Assembly: GCF_052115385.1 (NCBI RefSeq)
Contig: NZ_JBFRGP010000001.1
Coordinates: 434,001-498,000 of the forward strand
Length of the DNA stretch: 64,000 nt
From: Dyella_D sp052115385
GTDB lineage: Bacteria; Pseudomonadota; Gammaproteobacteria; Xanthomonadales; Rhodanobacteraceae
Direction: 5' to 3'
The notes beneath the pieces were generated by a model, which was given only the letters and a program-made list of their open reading frames with translations, made no database searches and was not told the origin of the DNA. A program made the translations under genes and the position numbers. Below, one piece after another: positions 55,007-62,728 of this stretch; positions within the stretch are counted from its first letter, which is position 1, and every line of letters begins with the position of its first letter.

Positions 55007-56033
55007 CGTCGTCCTCGCGCTGGCGGCGGATCTCGTCGACGCATTCGGCGATCAGTTCCGGGCCGCGGTAGACCATGCCCGAATAGAGCTGCACCAGTGA
55101 GGCGCCGGCTTCGATCTTGCCGGCCGCATCGGCGCCGTCCAGGATGCCGCCCACGCCGACGATGGGCACGCGCTCGCCCAGGCGCCGGCGCATGCCGCGC
55201 AGCACCTCGGTGGAGCGCGCATACAGCGGACGCCCGGACAGGCCGCCGCTTTCCTTCGCATGCGGATCGCTGGCGACCGCGCCGCGCTCGATGGTGGTGT
55301 TGGTGCAGATCAGGCCGTCGATGCCGGTGGACAGCAGCACTTCGGCGATGCCGTCGAGTTCCGCTTCGGCCAGATCCGGCGCGATCTTCAGCAGCATCGG
55401 CTTGCGCTTGCCGGACTGGGAGCCCAGGCGCTCCTGCGCCTCGCGCAGCGTTTCGATCAAGCGGCGCAGGGTGGCTTCTTCCTGCAGGTCGCGCAGGCCC
55501 TGCGTGTTCGGCGAGGAGATGTTCACCGTCACGTAGCTGGCGTGCGCGTACACGCGCTCCAGGCAGAAGAGGTAGTCGTCGACGGCCTTGTCGTTCGGCG
55601 TGTCCTTATTCTTGCCGATATTGATGCCCAGCACGCCGCGGTAGCTCGAGCGCTGCACGTTGCGCACCAGCGCATCCACGCCGGCATTGTTGAAGCCCAG
55701 GCGATTGATCACCGCCTCGTGGCGCGGCAGGCGGAACATGCGCGGCTTGTCGTTGCCCGGCTGCGGCCGCGGTGTGGTGGTGCCCACTTCGACGAAGCCG
55801 AAGCCGAGCGCACCGAGTGCGTCCAGATGATCCGCGTTCTTGTCCAGGCCGGCGGCGAGGCCGACCGGATTCGGGAAGTCGATGCCGAATACCTGGCTGG
55901 GCAGGGCCGCGGGCGGCTTGGCCACCACGTGCAGGAAGTTGCTGCGATGGGCCACGTCCAGGCCGTACAGCGTGAAGCGATGTGCCGTTTCCGCATCGAG
56001 CGCAAACAGCAGGGGGCGAATAAGGGAATACAT
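54996..56033 (-). CDS. pyrD: Dihydroorotate dehydrogenase, class 2
   Basis: A 345-residue membrane-associated flavoenzyme of pyrimidine synthesis that passes electrons from dihydroorotate to quinone. The N-terminal amphipathic part (YSLIRPLLFALDAETAHR) is typical of class 2. FMN and substrate motifs are GFVEVGTTTPRPQPGN, NRLGFNNAG, and VNISSPNTQGLRDLQ, whose Ser is the catalytic base of class 2. ATG at 56033. It is 17 bases from the methyltransferase gene upstream and overlaps murB downstream by 11 bases, so the three genes form a unit. Confidence 0.95.
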   Translation of the reverse strand: MYSLIRPLLFALDAETAHRFTLYGLDVAHRSNFLHVVAKPPAALPSQVFGIDFPNPVGLAAGLDKNADHLDALGALGFGFVEVGTTTPRPQPGNDKPRMFRLPRHEAVINRLGFNNAGVDALVRNVQRSSYRGVLGINIGKNKDTPNDKAVDDYLFCLERVYAHASYVTVNISSPNTQGLRDLQEEATLRRLIETLREAQERLGSQSGKRKPMLLKIAPDLAEAELDGIAEVLLSTGIDGLICTNTTIERGAVASDPHAKESGGLSGRPLYARSTEVLRGMRRRLGERVPIVGVGGILDGADAAGKIEAGASLVQLYSGMVYRGPELIAECVDEIRRQREDDDAG

Positions 56034-56050
56034 GCCTGCTCTGGGGGTGT

Positions 56051-56818
56051 TCAGCCTGGGTGGCCCACGTAGACGCGGGTGTCGTAATCGAAACTGATCT
56101 TGCCGTCGACCGCGGTGGTGTCGAACAGCTCGCGCAGCGCTTGCATCATCGGCGCGTGCTGCGGATGGTCTTCCTTCGGTGCATACGAGGACGACATCAA
56201 ACGGCCGCGCAGGCTGTCGAAATCCAGCTGCTGGCGATGCTCGAAGCTGCCGGTGCCGCGGTAACCGTCGCCGAACCAGGCGCGCATGCGCGGTTCGTCG
56301 GCGTAGCGCTCGGCCACGCTGGTGTAGTCGGTGCCGTAGCGCTGCAGCAGCGCCTCGTAGCGTTCCAGGAACGGCGTGCCGACCAGGCGGCGGCTGTTCC
56401 AGTAGATCGCGGCCAGGCCGTGCGGACGCAGGATGCGCGCGAACTCGTGGCGCGTGGCTTCTTCGTCGAACCAGTGGAAGGCCTGCGCCACCGAGACCAG
56501 GTCCACGCTGTGCGCGGCCAGGCCGGTGTTGTCGGCACGGCCGTCCAGCGCGCGGAAGTGCTGGTCCAGGCCCAGCCATTTCTCGGCCGCGCCGCGCATG
56601 GCGGCATTGGGCTCCACCGCGATCACGCGGTAGTCGGCATCCAGGAACAGCTTGCTGGAGATGCCGGTGCCGGCACCGATGTCGGCGACCAGCCACTGCG
56701 GCGTCACGCCGTGCTCGCGCTGCAGCCAGTCCAGCATCGCCTTCGGATAGTCGGGGCGGTAGCGGACGTAGTCCTCGACGCGGTTGCTGAATCGTTCCGT
56801 CGCTTGCAGATCGGTCAT
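56051..56818 (-). CDS. Class I SAM-dependent methyltransferase
   Basis: A 255-residue methyltransferase. The SAM-binding motif I is VADIGAGTGISS near residue 45, followed by VIAVEPNAAMRGAA (acidic end of strand 2), and VDLVSVAQAFHWFD (motif IV), then a post-core LRPHGLAAIYWNS. This pattern matches a broad family of ubiquinone/tRNA/trans-aconitate-like methyltransferases; the substrate is unknown. Start ATG at 56818. It is the first gene of the run leading into pyrD and murB. Confidence 0.88.
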   Translation of the reverse strand: MTDLQATERFSNRVEDYVRYRPDYPKAMLDWLQREHGVTPQWLVADIGAGTGISSKLFLDADYRVIAVEPNAAMRGAAEKWLGLDQHFRALDGRADNTGLAAHSVDLVSVAQAFHWFDEEATRHEFARILRPHGLAAIYWNSRRLVGTPFLERYEALLQRYGTDYTSVAERYADEPRMRAWFGDGYRGTGSFEHRQQLDFDSLRGRLMSSSYAPKEDHPQHAPMMQALRELFDTTAVDGKISFDYDTRVYVGHPG

Positions 56819-56898
56819 GGCACGCGTCCTGTGGATCTACGAGGGGAGCCGCCGCACATATCGAAAGCGCCCGGCGGACAGCCGGGCGCCGTCGCGTC

Positions 56899-58434
56899 TT
56901 ACAGGTCGAACTTGATGCCCTGGGCCAGCGGCAGCGAATCCGAATAGTTGCTGGTATTGGTCTGGCGGCGCATGTACACCTTCCACGCGTCCGAACCGGA
57001 CTCGCGACCGCCGCCGGTCTCCTTCTCGCCGCCGAAGGCGCCGCCGATCTCCGCGCCCGAGGTGCCGATGTTGACGTTGGCGATGCCGCAGTCCGAGCCG
57101 GCCGACGACAGATACTGCTCGGCCGACTTCAGGTCGCGCGTGAAGATCGCCGAGGACAGGCCCTGCGGCACGTCGTTCTGCAGCTCGATCGCCTCGTCCA
57201 GCGACTTGAACGGCATGATGTAGAGGATCGGCGCGAAGGTTTCCGTCTGCACCACTTCGTCGCTGTTCTTGACGCCGGTGACGATGGTCGGCAGCACGAA
57301 GTTGCCCTTGCGCCCGGTGAGCGCGGCGCCGCCGGTCAGCACCTTGCCGCCGCTGGCCTTGGCTTTCTCCACCGCGCCCAGGTAGGCCTGCACGGCGTCC
57401 TGGCTGTTGAGCGGGCCCATCAGGGTGGTGGCCAGGGTCGGATCGCCGATCTTGCCTTCCACCTGCTGGTAGGCGGCGACCAGCTTGTCGGTCACTTCGC
57501 CGACGATCGATTCGTGCACGAACAGGCGGCGCGTGCTGGTGCAGCGCTGGCCGGCAGTGCCGACGGCGCCGAACACGATGGCCGGAATGGCCAGCTTAAG
57601 GTCGGCGCTCTCGTCCAGGATGATGGCGTTGTTGCCGCCCAGCTCCAGCAGCGAACGGCCCATGCGGCGCGCCACGCGCTCGCCGACCATGCGGCCGACC
57701 TTGGTCGAACCGGTGAAGCTGATCAGCGGGATGCGCTTGTCGTCGACGAAGCCCTGCGACAGGTCGGTGCCGGCATCGTTGAACAGGAAGAAGATGTCCG
57801 GGAAGCCGCCGGCCTTCAGCGCCTCGTTGCAGATCTTGATGGTGGCGATGGCCGACAGCGGGGTCTTCGGCGACGGCTTCCAGATGCAGATGTCGCCGCA
57901 GATCGCGGCGAGGAAGGCGTTCCATGCCCACACCGCCACCGGGAAGTTGAACGCGCTGATGATGCCGACCAGGCCCAGCGGGTGGTACTGCTCGTACATG
58001 CGGTGGCCGGGGCGCTCCGAATGCATGGTGTAGCCGTAGAGCATGCGGCTCTGGCCCACCGCGAAGTCGGCGATGTCGATCATCTCCTGCACTTCGCCAT
58101 CGCCCTCGGGCTTGATCTTGCCCATTTCCAGCGCGACCAGCGAACCGAGCGCGTCCTTGTGCTTGCGCAGCGCCTCGCCGCACAGGCGCACGGCTTCGCC
58201 GCGGCGTGGGGCCGGCGTGGTGCGCCAGGTCTTGAACGCTTCCTGGGCGCGCTTGACGATGGTTTCGTAGTCGGCGGCGCTGGAGGCATGCACGGTGCCG
58301 ATCACCTCGCCGGTGGCCGGATTCACCGGCTGCAGCGCACCGGCATCGGCCGTGCGCGACCATTCGCCCTGGCCGAGATAGGTGCCGGAATGCTCAGCGC
58401 CGATGCCGAGCGCCTTGAGGATTTCGTGGGACAT
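56899..58434 (-). CDS. ALDH7-type aldehyde dehydrogenase (aminoadipate semialdehyde)
   Basis: A 511-residue aldehyde dehydrogenase of the ALDH7/antiquitin group, which oxidises alpha-aminoadipate semialdehyde (in equilibrium with piperideine-6-carboxylate) in lysine breakdown. The catalytic Cys is C298 in AGQRCTSTRR, the general base E264 in LLELGG, and the C-terminal GGAFGGEKETGGGRESGSD followed by WKVYMRRQTN is the ALDH7 signature. ATG at 58434 has AGGAGC five bases before. It stands alone on this strand. Together with glutaryl-CoA dehydrogenase 20 kb away it points to a lysine degradation route. Confidence 0.9.
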   Translation of the reverse strand: MSHEILKALGIGAEHSGTYLGQGEWSRTADAGALQPVNPATGEVIGTVHASSAADYETIVKRAQEAFKTWRTTPAPRRGEAVRLCGEALRKHKDALGSLVALEMGKIKPEGDGEVQEMIDIADFAVGQSRMLYGYTMHSERPGHRMYEQYHPLGLVGIISAFNFPVAVWAWNAFLAAICGDICIWKPSPKTPLSAIATIKICNEALKAGGFPDIFFLFNDAGTDLSQGFVDDKRIPLISFTGSTKVGRMVGERVARRMGRSLLELGGNNAIILDESADLKLAIPAIVFGAVGTAGQRCTSTRRLFVHESIVGEVTDKLVAAYQQVEGKIGDPTLATTLMGPLNSQDAVQAYLGAVEKAKASGGKVLTGGAALTGRKGNFVLPTIVTGVKNSDEVVQTETFAPILYIMPFKSLDEAIELQNDVPQGLSSAIFTRDLKSAEQYLSSAGSDCGIANVNIGTSGAEIGGAFGGEKETGGGRESGSDAWKVYMRRQTNTSNYSDSLPLAQGIKFDL

Positions 58435-58692
58435 GCTTGCTCCTGGACCGTGGCGCCTCGCGGCGCGGTTGGGATGGGGGTGGAAAAGGGCGATTCTAGC
58501 AGGCGGACATGGATGAGCCCGAGACGCCCGCCGCCCGCCCGCGATGGTGCGCTGCGCCATGGGGCCGCGACGGGGCCTTGCCCGGGTGATTTACCGGCTG
58601 ATTTGCAGACAGGGATACGACACGGTTCTGGCGTATTCTCCGCGCGGGAAAAAGTGGGCCGCGGGCCTGCTTGCCGTTTGCGAGGAGCACTC

Positions 58693-59778
58693 TTGAAGAC
58701 GTTCGAAGCGATATGCGCGGAGCGCGCAGACCAACAGTCCAATAACTTCCTGCTGCTGCGCCTGCTGGCGGCGATGCTGGTGGTCTACGGGCATTCGTTC
58801 CGTCTGGCGGCGGATTGCGCTTCCTGCGTCGACCTGGCTTCGCTGCTGTCGCGCGACCCGGAAATCCTCAGCCACCGCATCGGGCTTTTCATCTTCTTCG
58901 TGATCAGCGGCTTCCTGGTCACCAAGAGCTGCGTGGAGAGCCGCTCCGCCGCCAGCTATTTCGCCAAGCGGGCGCTGCGGATTTTCCCGGGCCTGATCGT
59001 CTGCGCGCTGGTGATGACCTTCGTGCTGGGTGCTGTCTTCACTTCGTTGAGCATGTCGGACTATCTGTCCTCGCCGACCACCTGGCGCTATCTGCTCACC
59101 AATGCCACCACGTACCGGATCACCGGCGACCTGCCTGGCGTCGCCTTGCGCGATGGTGCTTTCGCCGGCGTGATCAACGGCAGCCTGTGGACGATCCCGG
59201 TCGAGCTGCGCCTGTACATCCTGGTTGGCCTGGCCGCGCTGGCGGCGTACAAGACGCGGGCCGCGCTCAATGCGCTGGCCGTGCTGCTGATCGGCGCGGC
59301 GTTCTTCGACGTGCTGCCGATGATTACGCATGGCGCCTGGGAATATAAATTGGCCGCGATGTTCTGCTTCGGCGGCCTCATCTACGTCAACCGCCGGCAT
59401 ATCCCGTACAGCCCGGCGCTGGCCGTGGCGCTGGTGGTGATGACCTTTCTTTCGGCGGACACCAAGGCGTTCTATCCGCTGTGCTATCTGTCGCTGGCGT
59501 ACGGCACGCTGGTGGTCGGCTACGGACGCAAGCTGGCGCTGCCGCGCTGGGTCGACGACTACAGCTATGGCGTCTATCTCTACGCCTTCCCGATCCAGCA
59601 GGTGATCGCGCATTACCTGCCGTCGGCCGGGCCGTACAAGATGTTCGCGCTGGCCGCGCCGCTGGCGCTGCTCGCCGGCATGCTGTCGTGGCGGCTGGTG
59701 GAAGCACCGGCGATGGCGCTCAAGCAGCGGATCGCGCGCAAGCCGCTGGAGCCGATGGCGACGGAAGCGGCTTCGTGA
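58693..59778 (+). CDS. Acyltransferase 3 family membrane protein
   Basis: A 361-residue membrane O-acyltransferase of the acyltransferase-3 family, which moves acetyl or other acyl groups onto sugars of surface polysaccharides or lipids. The first helix carries LLRLLAAMLVVYGHSFRL, with the catalytic-type histidine, and FFVISGFLVTKS follows, then SYFAKRALRIFPGLIV, a family signature; about ten helices are predicted. The start is TTG at 58693, with GAGGAG five bases before. The frame is open far upstream but no earlier start suits the fold. The acceptor is unknown. Confidence 0.87.
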   Translation: MKTFEAICAERADQQSNNFLLLRLLAAMLVVYGHSFRLAADCASCVDLASLLSRDPEILSHRIGLFIFFVISGFLVTKSCVESRSAASYFAKRALRIFPGLIVCALVMTFVLGAVFTSLSMSDYLSSPTTWRYLLTNATTYRITGDLPGVALRDGAFAGVINGSLWTIPVELRLYILVGLAALAAYKTRAALNALAVLLIGAAFFDVLPMITHGAWEYKLAAMFCFGGLIYVNRRHIPYSPALAVALVVMTFLSADTKAFYPLCYLSLAYGTLVVGYGRKLALPRWVDDYSYGVYLYAFPIQQVIAHYLPSAGPYKMFALAAPLALLAGMLSWRLVEAPAMALKQRIARKPLEPMATEAAS

Positions 59779-59812
59779 TGCGCCGGGGCGTCCCGGCCAG
59801 CCGCTGAGAAAG

Positions 59813-59889
59813 TGGTGCCCCCGATACGATTCGAACGTACGACCTTCCCCTTAGGAGGGGGACGCTCTATCCAACTGAGCTACGGGGGC
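59813..59889 (-). tRNA. tRNA-Arg(CCT)
   Basis: On the minus strand GCCCCCG pairs with CGGGGGC. The D-arm is GCTCAGTTGGATAGAGC, the anticodon loop CTCCTAA (anticodon CCT) sits on a CCCC/GGGG-type stem, and the T-arm contains GTTCGAATC. CCA is encoded. No integrase or repeated tRNA end lies next to it. Confidence 0.95.
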
Positions 59890-60109
59890 AACGGGCGGCA
59901 AGTATAGAGGAAGCGGCCCCCGCGCGAGAAAGCGGCCCATTTTCCCTGTCCCATGCGCTGTCGGCCGGCGCGGCTCGGTGTGCGTTCAGCGGCATGCGCC
60001 ATAGTCGGGCGGGCCGGCAGGTATCCGCCTGGCGTCACGAAACCCCAACGGTGGCTCGTCAACCATGCGGTGCTGATTCGCCGTTCGATACGCGACAAGG
60101 GAAGAGCGA

Positions 60110-62560
60110 ATGGAGACGAAGTCCCGACCGGCCGTTGCGCTGTGGTTGACCGCGGCAGTGTTCATGCTGCTGGGCCTGGCCTTGCTGGCCGGCGGCGCCT
60201 GGCTGCTGCGGCTCGGTGGTTCGCCGTATTACGTGCTGGCCGGCGCGGTGCTGATCGCTACCGGCTGGCTGGCCTGGCGCGGCAGCGGCCTGGCGCTGGG
60301 CCTGCATGCGCTGCTGCTGCTCGCCAGCTTGCTGTGGGCGATCTACGAGGTGCGTTTCGACTGGTGGCAACTGGTGCCGCGCCTGGCCGTGTGGTTCGCG
60401 CTCGGTGCGTGGCTGCTGCTGCCGTGGGTGTCGCACCGCCTGGAGCCGGACCCCGAAGCAGCCCTGCGCTGGGCCACCGGTACGCTGCCGCTGTGGGTGG
60501 TGATGGCGGCGAGTGTGGCGGTGGGCGCGGTGGCGTATTTCACCGACTACCACACGCTGGCCGGCGCCGCGCCGGAAGACAGCATGAGTGCGGCGCCTTC
60601 GGCCGATGGCGCGGGTGCAGCGCCGAACGATTGGACCGCCTATGGCCGCTCGGGCTACGGCGACCGCTACGCCCCGGCCACGCAGATCACGCCGGAGAAT
60701 GTGTCGACCCTGCAGGTGGCGTGGACGTTCCACACCGGTGACCTCAAAGGCCCGGGCGATCCCACCGAGATCGCCAACGAAGTGACGCCGCTCAAGGCCA
60801 ACGGCATGCTGTACCTGTGCACGCCGCACAACATCGTGATCGCGCTGGACCCGGACACCGGCAAGGAACGCTGGCGCTACGACCCGAAGATCAACCGCGA
60901 TGCCAAGGGCTATCAGCACATGATCTGCCGCGGCGTGGCGTATCACGATTCCGGTGCGTATGCAGCGGATGGCGCGGCGCCGGTGGCCGCGCCGCCACCA
61001 ACGCCCAAGGGTGCGGTAGTCGCCGAGGCGATCCATTTCGACAGCTGCCCGCGCCGTATCTTCGCGCCGACCGCGGACGCGACCATCGTCGCGCTCAACG
61101 CGGATAACGGACAGCCCTGCACGGATTTCGGCGAGCACGGCGTGATCGGCCTGTACCAGGGCATGGCGATGACGCAGCGCGGCTTCCTCAATCCGACCTC
61201 GCCGCCGACGGTCACGCGCAACGTGCTGATCGTGTCGGCCAGCGTCAGCGACAACGAATCCACCAACGAACCCTCCGGCGTGATCCGCGGCTATGACATC
61301 GCCAGCGGCAAGTTGCTGTGGAACTGGGATGCGGCCAATCCCACGAGCACCGAGCCATTGCCGGCGGGCCAGCATTACCAGCGCAACTCGCCGAATTCGT
61401 GGAGCGTGTCCAGCGTCGACGAGAAGCTCGGCCTGGTCTACATCCCGATGGGCAACCAGACGCCGGACATGTGGGGCGGCGACCGCTATCCGCAAGGCGA
61501 GCGTTTCAACAGCGCGATCGTGGCGCTGGAGATCGCCACCGGCAGGTTGCGCTGGGTCTACCAGGCCGTGCACCACGACCTGTGGGACATGGATATCGGC
61601 GGGCAGCCCAGCCTGGTGGATCTGGCTACGCCGCGGGGCCGGTGGCCCGCGCTGGTGGCCTCGACCAAGCGCGGCGATATCTACGTGCTGGATCGGCGCG
61701 ATGGCAAGCCGATCGTCCCCGCGCCGGAGCAGCCGGTGCCGCAAGGCGCGGCGAGCGGCGATCGCACCTCGCCCACGCAGCCGTTCTCGGAACTCAGCTT
61801 CAAGCCGGAGCGCCCGCTGCGCGAGGCCGATATGTGGGGCACCAATCCCTACGACCAGCTGATGTGCCGGATCAAGTTCAAGCGGCTGCGCTACGACGGC
61901 ATCTTTACGCCGCCGTCGGAGCAGGGCTCGCTGGTGTATCCGGGCAACTATGGCGTGTTCGACTGGGGTGGCGTCGCGATCGATCCGGCGCGGCAATTGC
62001 TGGTCGGCAATCCCAACTACATGGCGTTCGTTTCGCGCCTGATCCCGCGCGAGCAGGAAGAGGCCAAGAGCGCCAAGGGTTCGACCGGCACCGAGCACGG
62101 CCTGCAGCCGATGCAGGGCACGCCGTTCGCGGTCGAGCTGCTGCCGCTGCTGTCGCCACTGGGCATTCCCTGCCAGGCCCCGCCGTGGGGCTATGTCGCC
62201 GCGGTGGATCTGCGCACCATGCGCAAGCTGTGGATGCACCGCAATGGCACGGTGGTGGACAACGCGCCCCTGCCGATTCCGTTGCCGCTGGGTGTGCCGA
62301 GCCTCGGCGGCATGATCACCACCGGCGGCGGCGTGGCTTTCATGGGCGCCTCGCTGGATGACTACCTGCGTGCCTACGACGTGCGCGATGGCAAGCAGCT
62401 GTGGCAGGCGCGCCTGCCGGCGGGTGGGCAGGCAACGCCGATGAGCTATGTCTCCGACCAGACCGGGCGGCAGTACGTGGTGATCATGGCCGGCGGCCAT
62501 GGTTCGCTGGGGACGAAGATGGGCGATGCCTTGATTGCCTATGCATTGCCCAAGCCGTAG
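60110..62560 (+). CDS. gcd: PQQ-dependent membrane glucose dehydrogenase
   Basis: An 816-residue quinoprotein that oxidises glucose to gluconolactone in the periplasm and reduces ubiquinone. Five N-terminal membrane helices span about residues 8-145, followed by the eight-bladed PQQ propeller. Signatures are WTAYGRSGYGDRYAP, YKGCTPHN-type YLCTPHNIVIALDP, MGNQTPDMWGGDRYP and WMHRNGTVVDNAPLPIP. It feeds the quinone pool used by the bo3 oxidase of the same window. The stop codon TAG is supplied by the adjacent palindromic repeat (CCGTAGGTTGGGG). Confidence 0.94.
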   Translation: METKSRPAVALWLTAAVFMLLGLALLAGGAWLLRLGGSPYYVLAGAVLIATGWLAWRGSGLALGLHALLLLASLLWAIYEVRFDWWQLVPRLAVWFALGAWLLLPWVSHRLEPDPEAALRWATGTLPLWVVMAASVAVGAVAYFTDYHTLAGAAPEDSMSAAPSADGAGAAPNDWTAYGRSGYGDRYAPATQITPENVSTLQVAWTFHTGDLKGPGDPTEIANEVTPLKANGMLYLCTPHNIVIALDPDTGKERWRYDPKINRDAKGYQHMICRGVAYHDSGAYAADGAAPVAAPPPTPKGAVVAEAIHFDSCPRRIFAPTADATIVALNADNGQPCTDFGEHGVIGLYQGMAMTQRGFLNPTSPPTVTRNVLIVSASVSDNESTNEPSGVIRGYDIASGKLLWNWDAANPTSTEPLPAGQHYQRNSPNSWSVSSVDEKLGLVYIPMGNQTPDMWGGDRYPQGERFNSAIVALEIATGRLRWVYQAVHHDLWDMDIGGQPSLVDLATPRGRWPALVASTKRGDIYVLDRRDGKPIVPAPEQPVPQGAASGDRTSPTQPFSELSFKPERPLREADMWGTNPYDQLMCRIKFKRLRYDGIFTPPSEQGSLVYPGNYGVFDWGGVAIDPARQLLVGNPNYMAFVSRLIPREQEEAKSAKGSTGTEHGLQPMQGTPFAVELLPLLSPLGIPCQAPPWGYVAAVDLRTMRKLWMHRNGTVVDNAPLPIPLPLGVPSLGGMITTGGGVAFMGASLDDYLRAYDVRDGKQLWQARLPAGGQATPMSYVSDQTGRQYVVIMAGGHGSLGTKMGDALIAYALPKP

Positions 62561-62716
62561 GTTGGGGTGACAACCCCAACGTCGCAGCGCTCATGCATGC
62601 CACGACGTTGGGGTTACGGGCTGCATCGGCAGCCCGCCCTTCGGGCCATCCGCTACGCGGATGTTCGCTACGGCATCCTGCCTTCGCAGTCGCCTCCGGC
62701 TCACCCCAACCTACGC
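62555..62716. repeat. Composite REP-like repeat, copy 6
   Basis: The outer arms GTAGGTTGGGGTGA and TCACCCCAACCTACGC match the other copies, but the left unit is shortened (CAACCCCAAC directly). The centre holds extra small hairpins: GGGCTGC-ATCG-GCAGCCC, GCCCTTCGGGC, and CATCCGC-TA-GCGGATG. It begins in the last codons of gcd and ends 12 bases from the convergent cytochrome gene. Confidence 0.8.
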
Positions 62717-62728
62717 CAGCGTTGATGC

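Noticed and set aside
59813..59889. tRNA-Arg as an integration site for a genomic island
   Set aside because: No integrase, no duplicated tRNA 3' end and ordinary metabolic genes on both sides.
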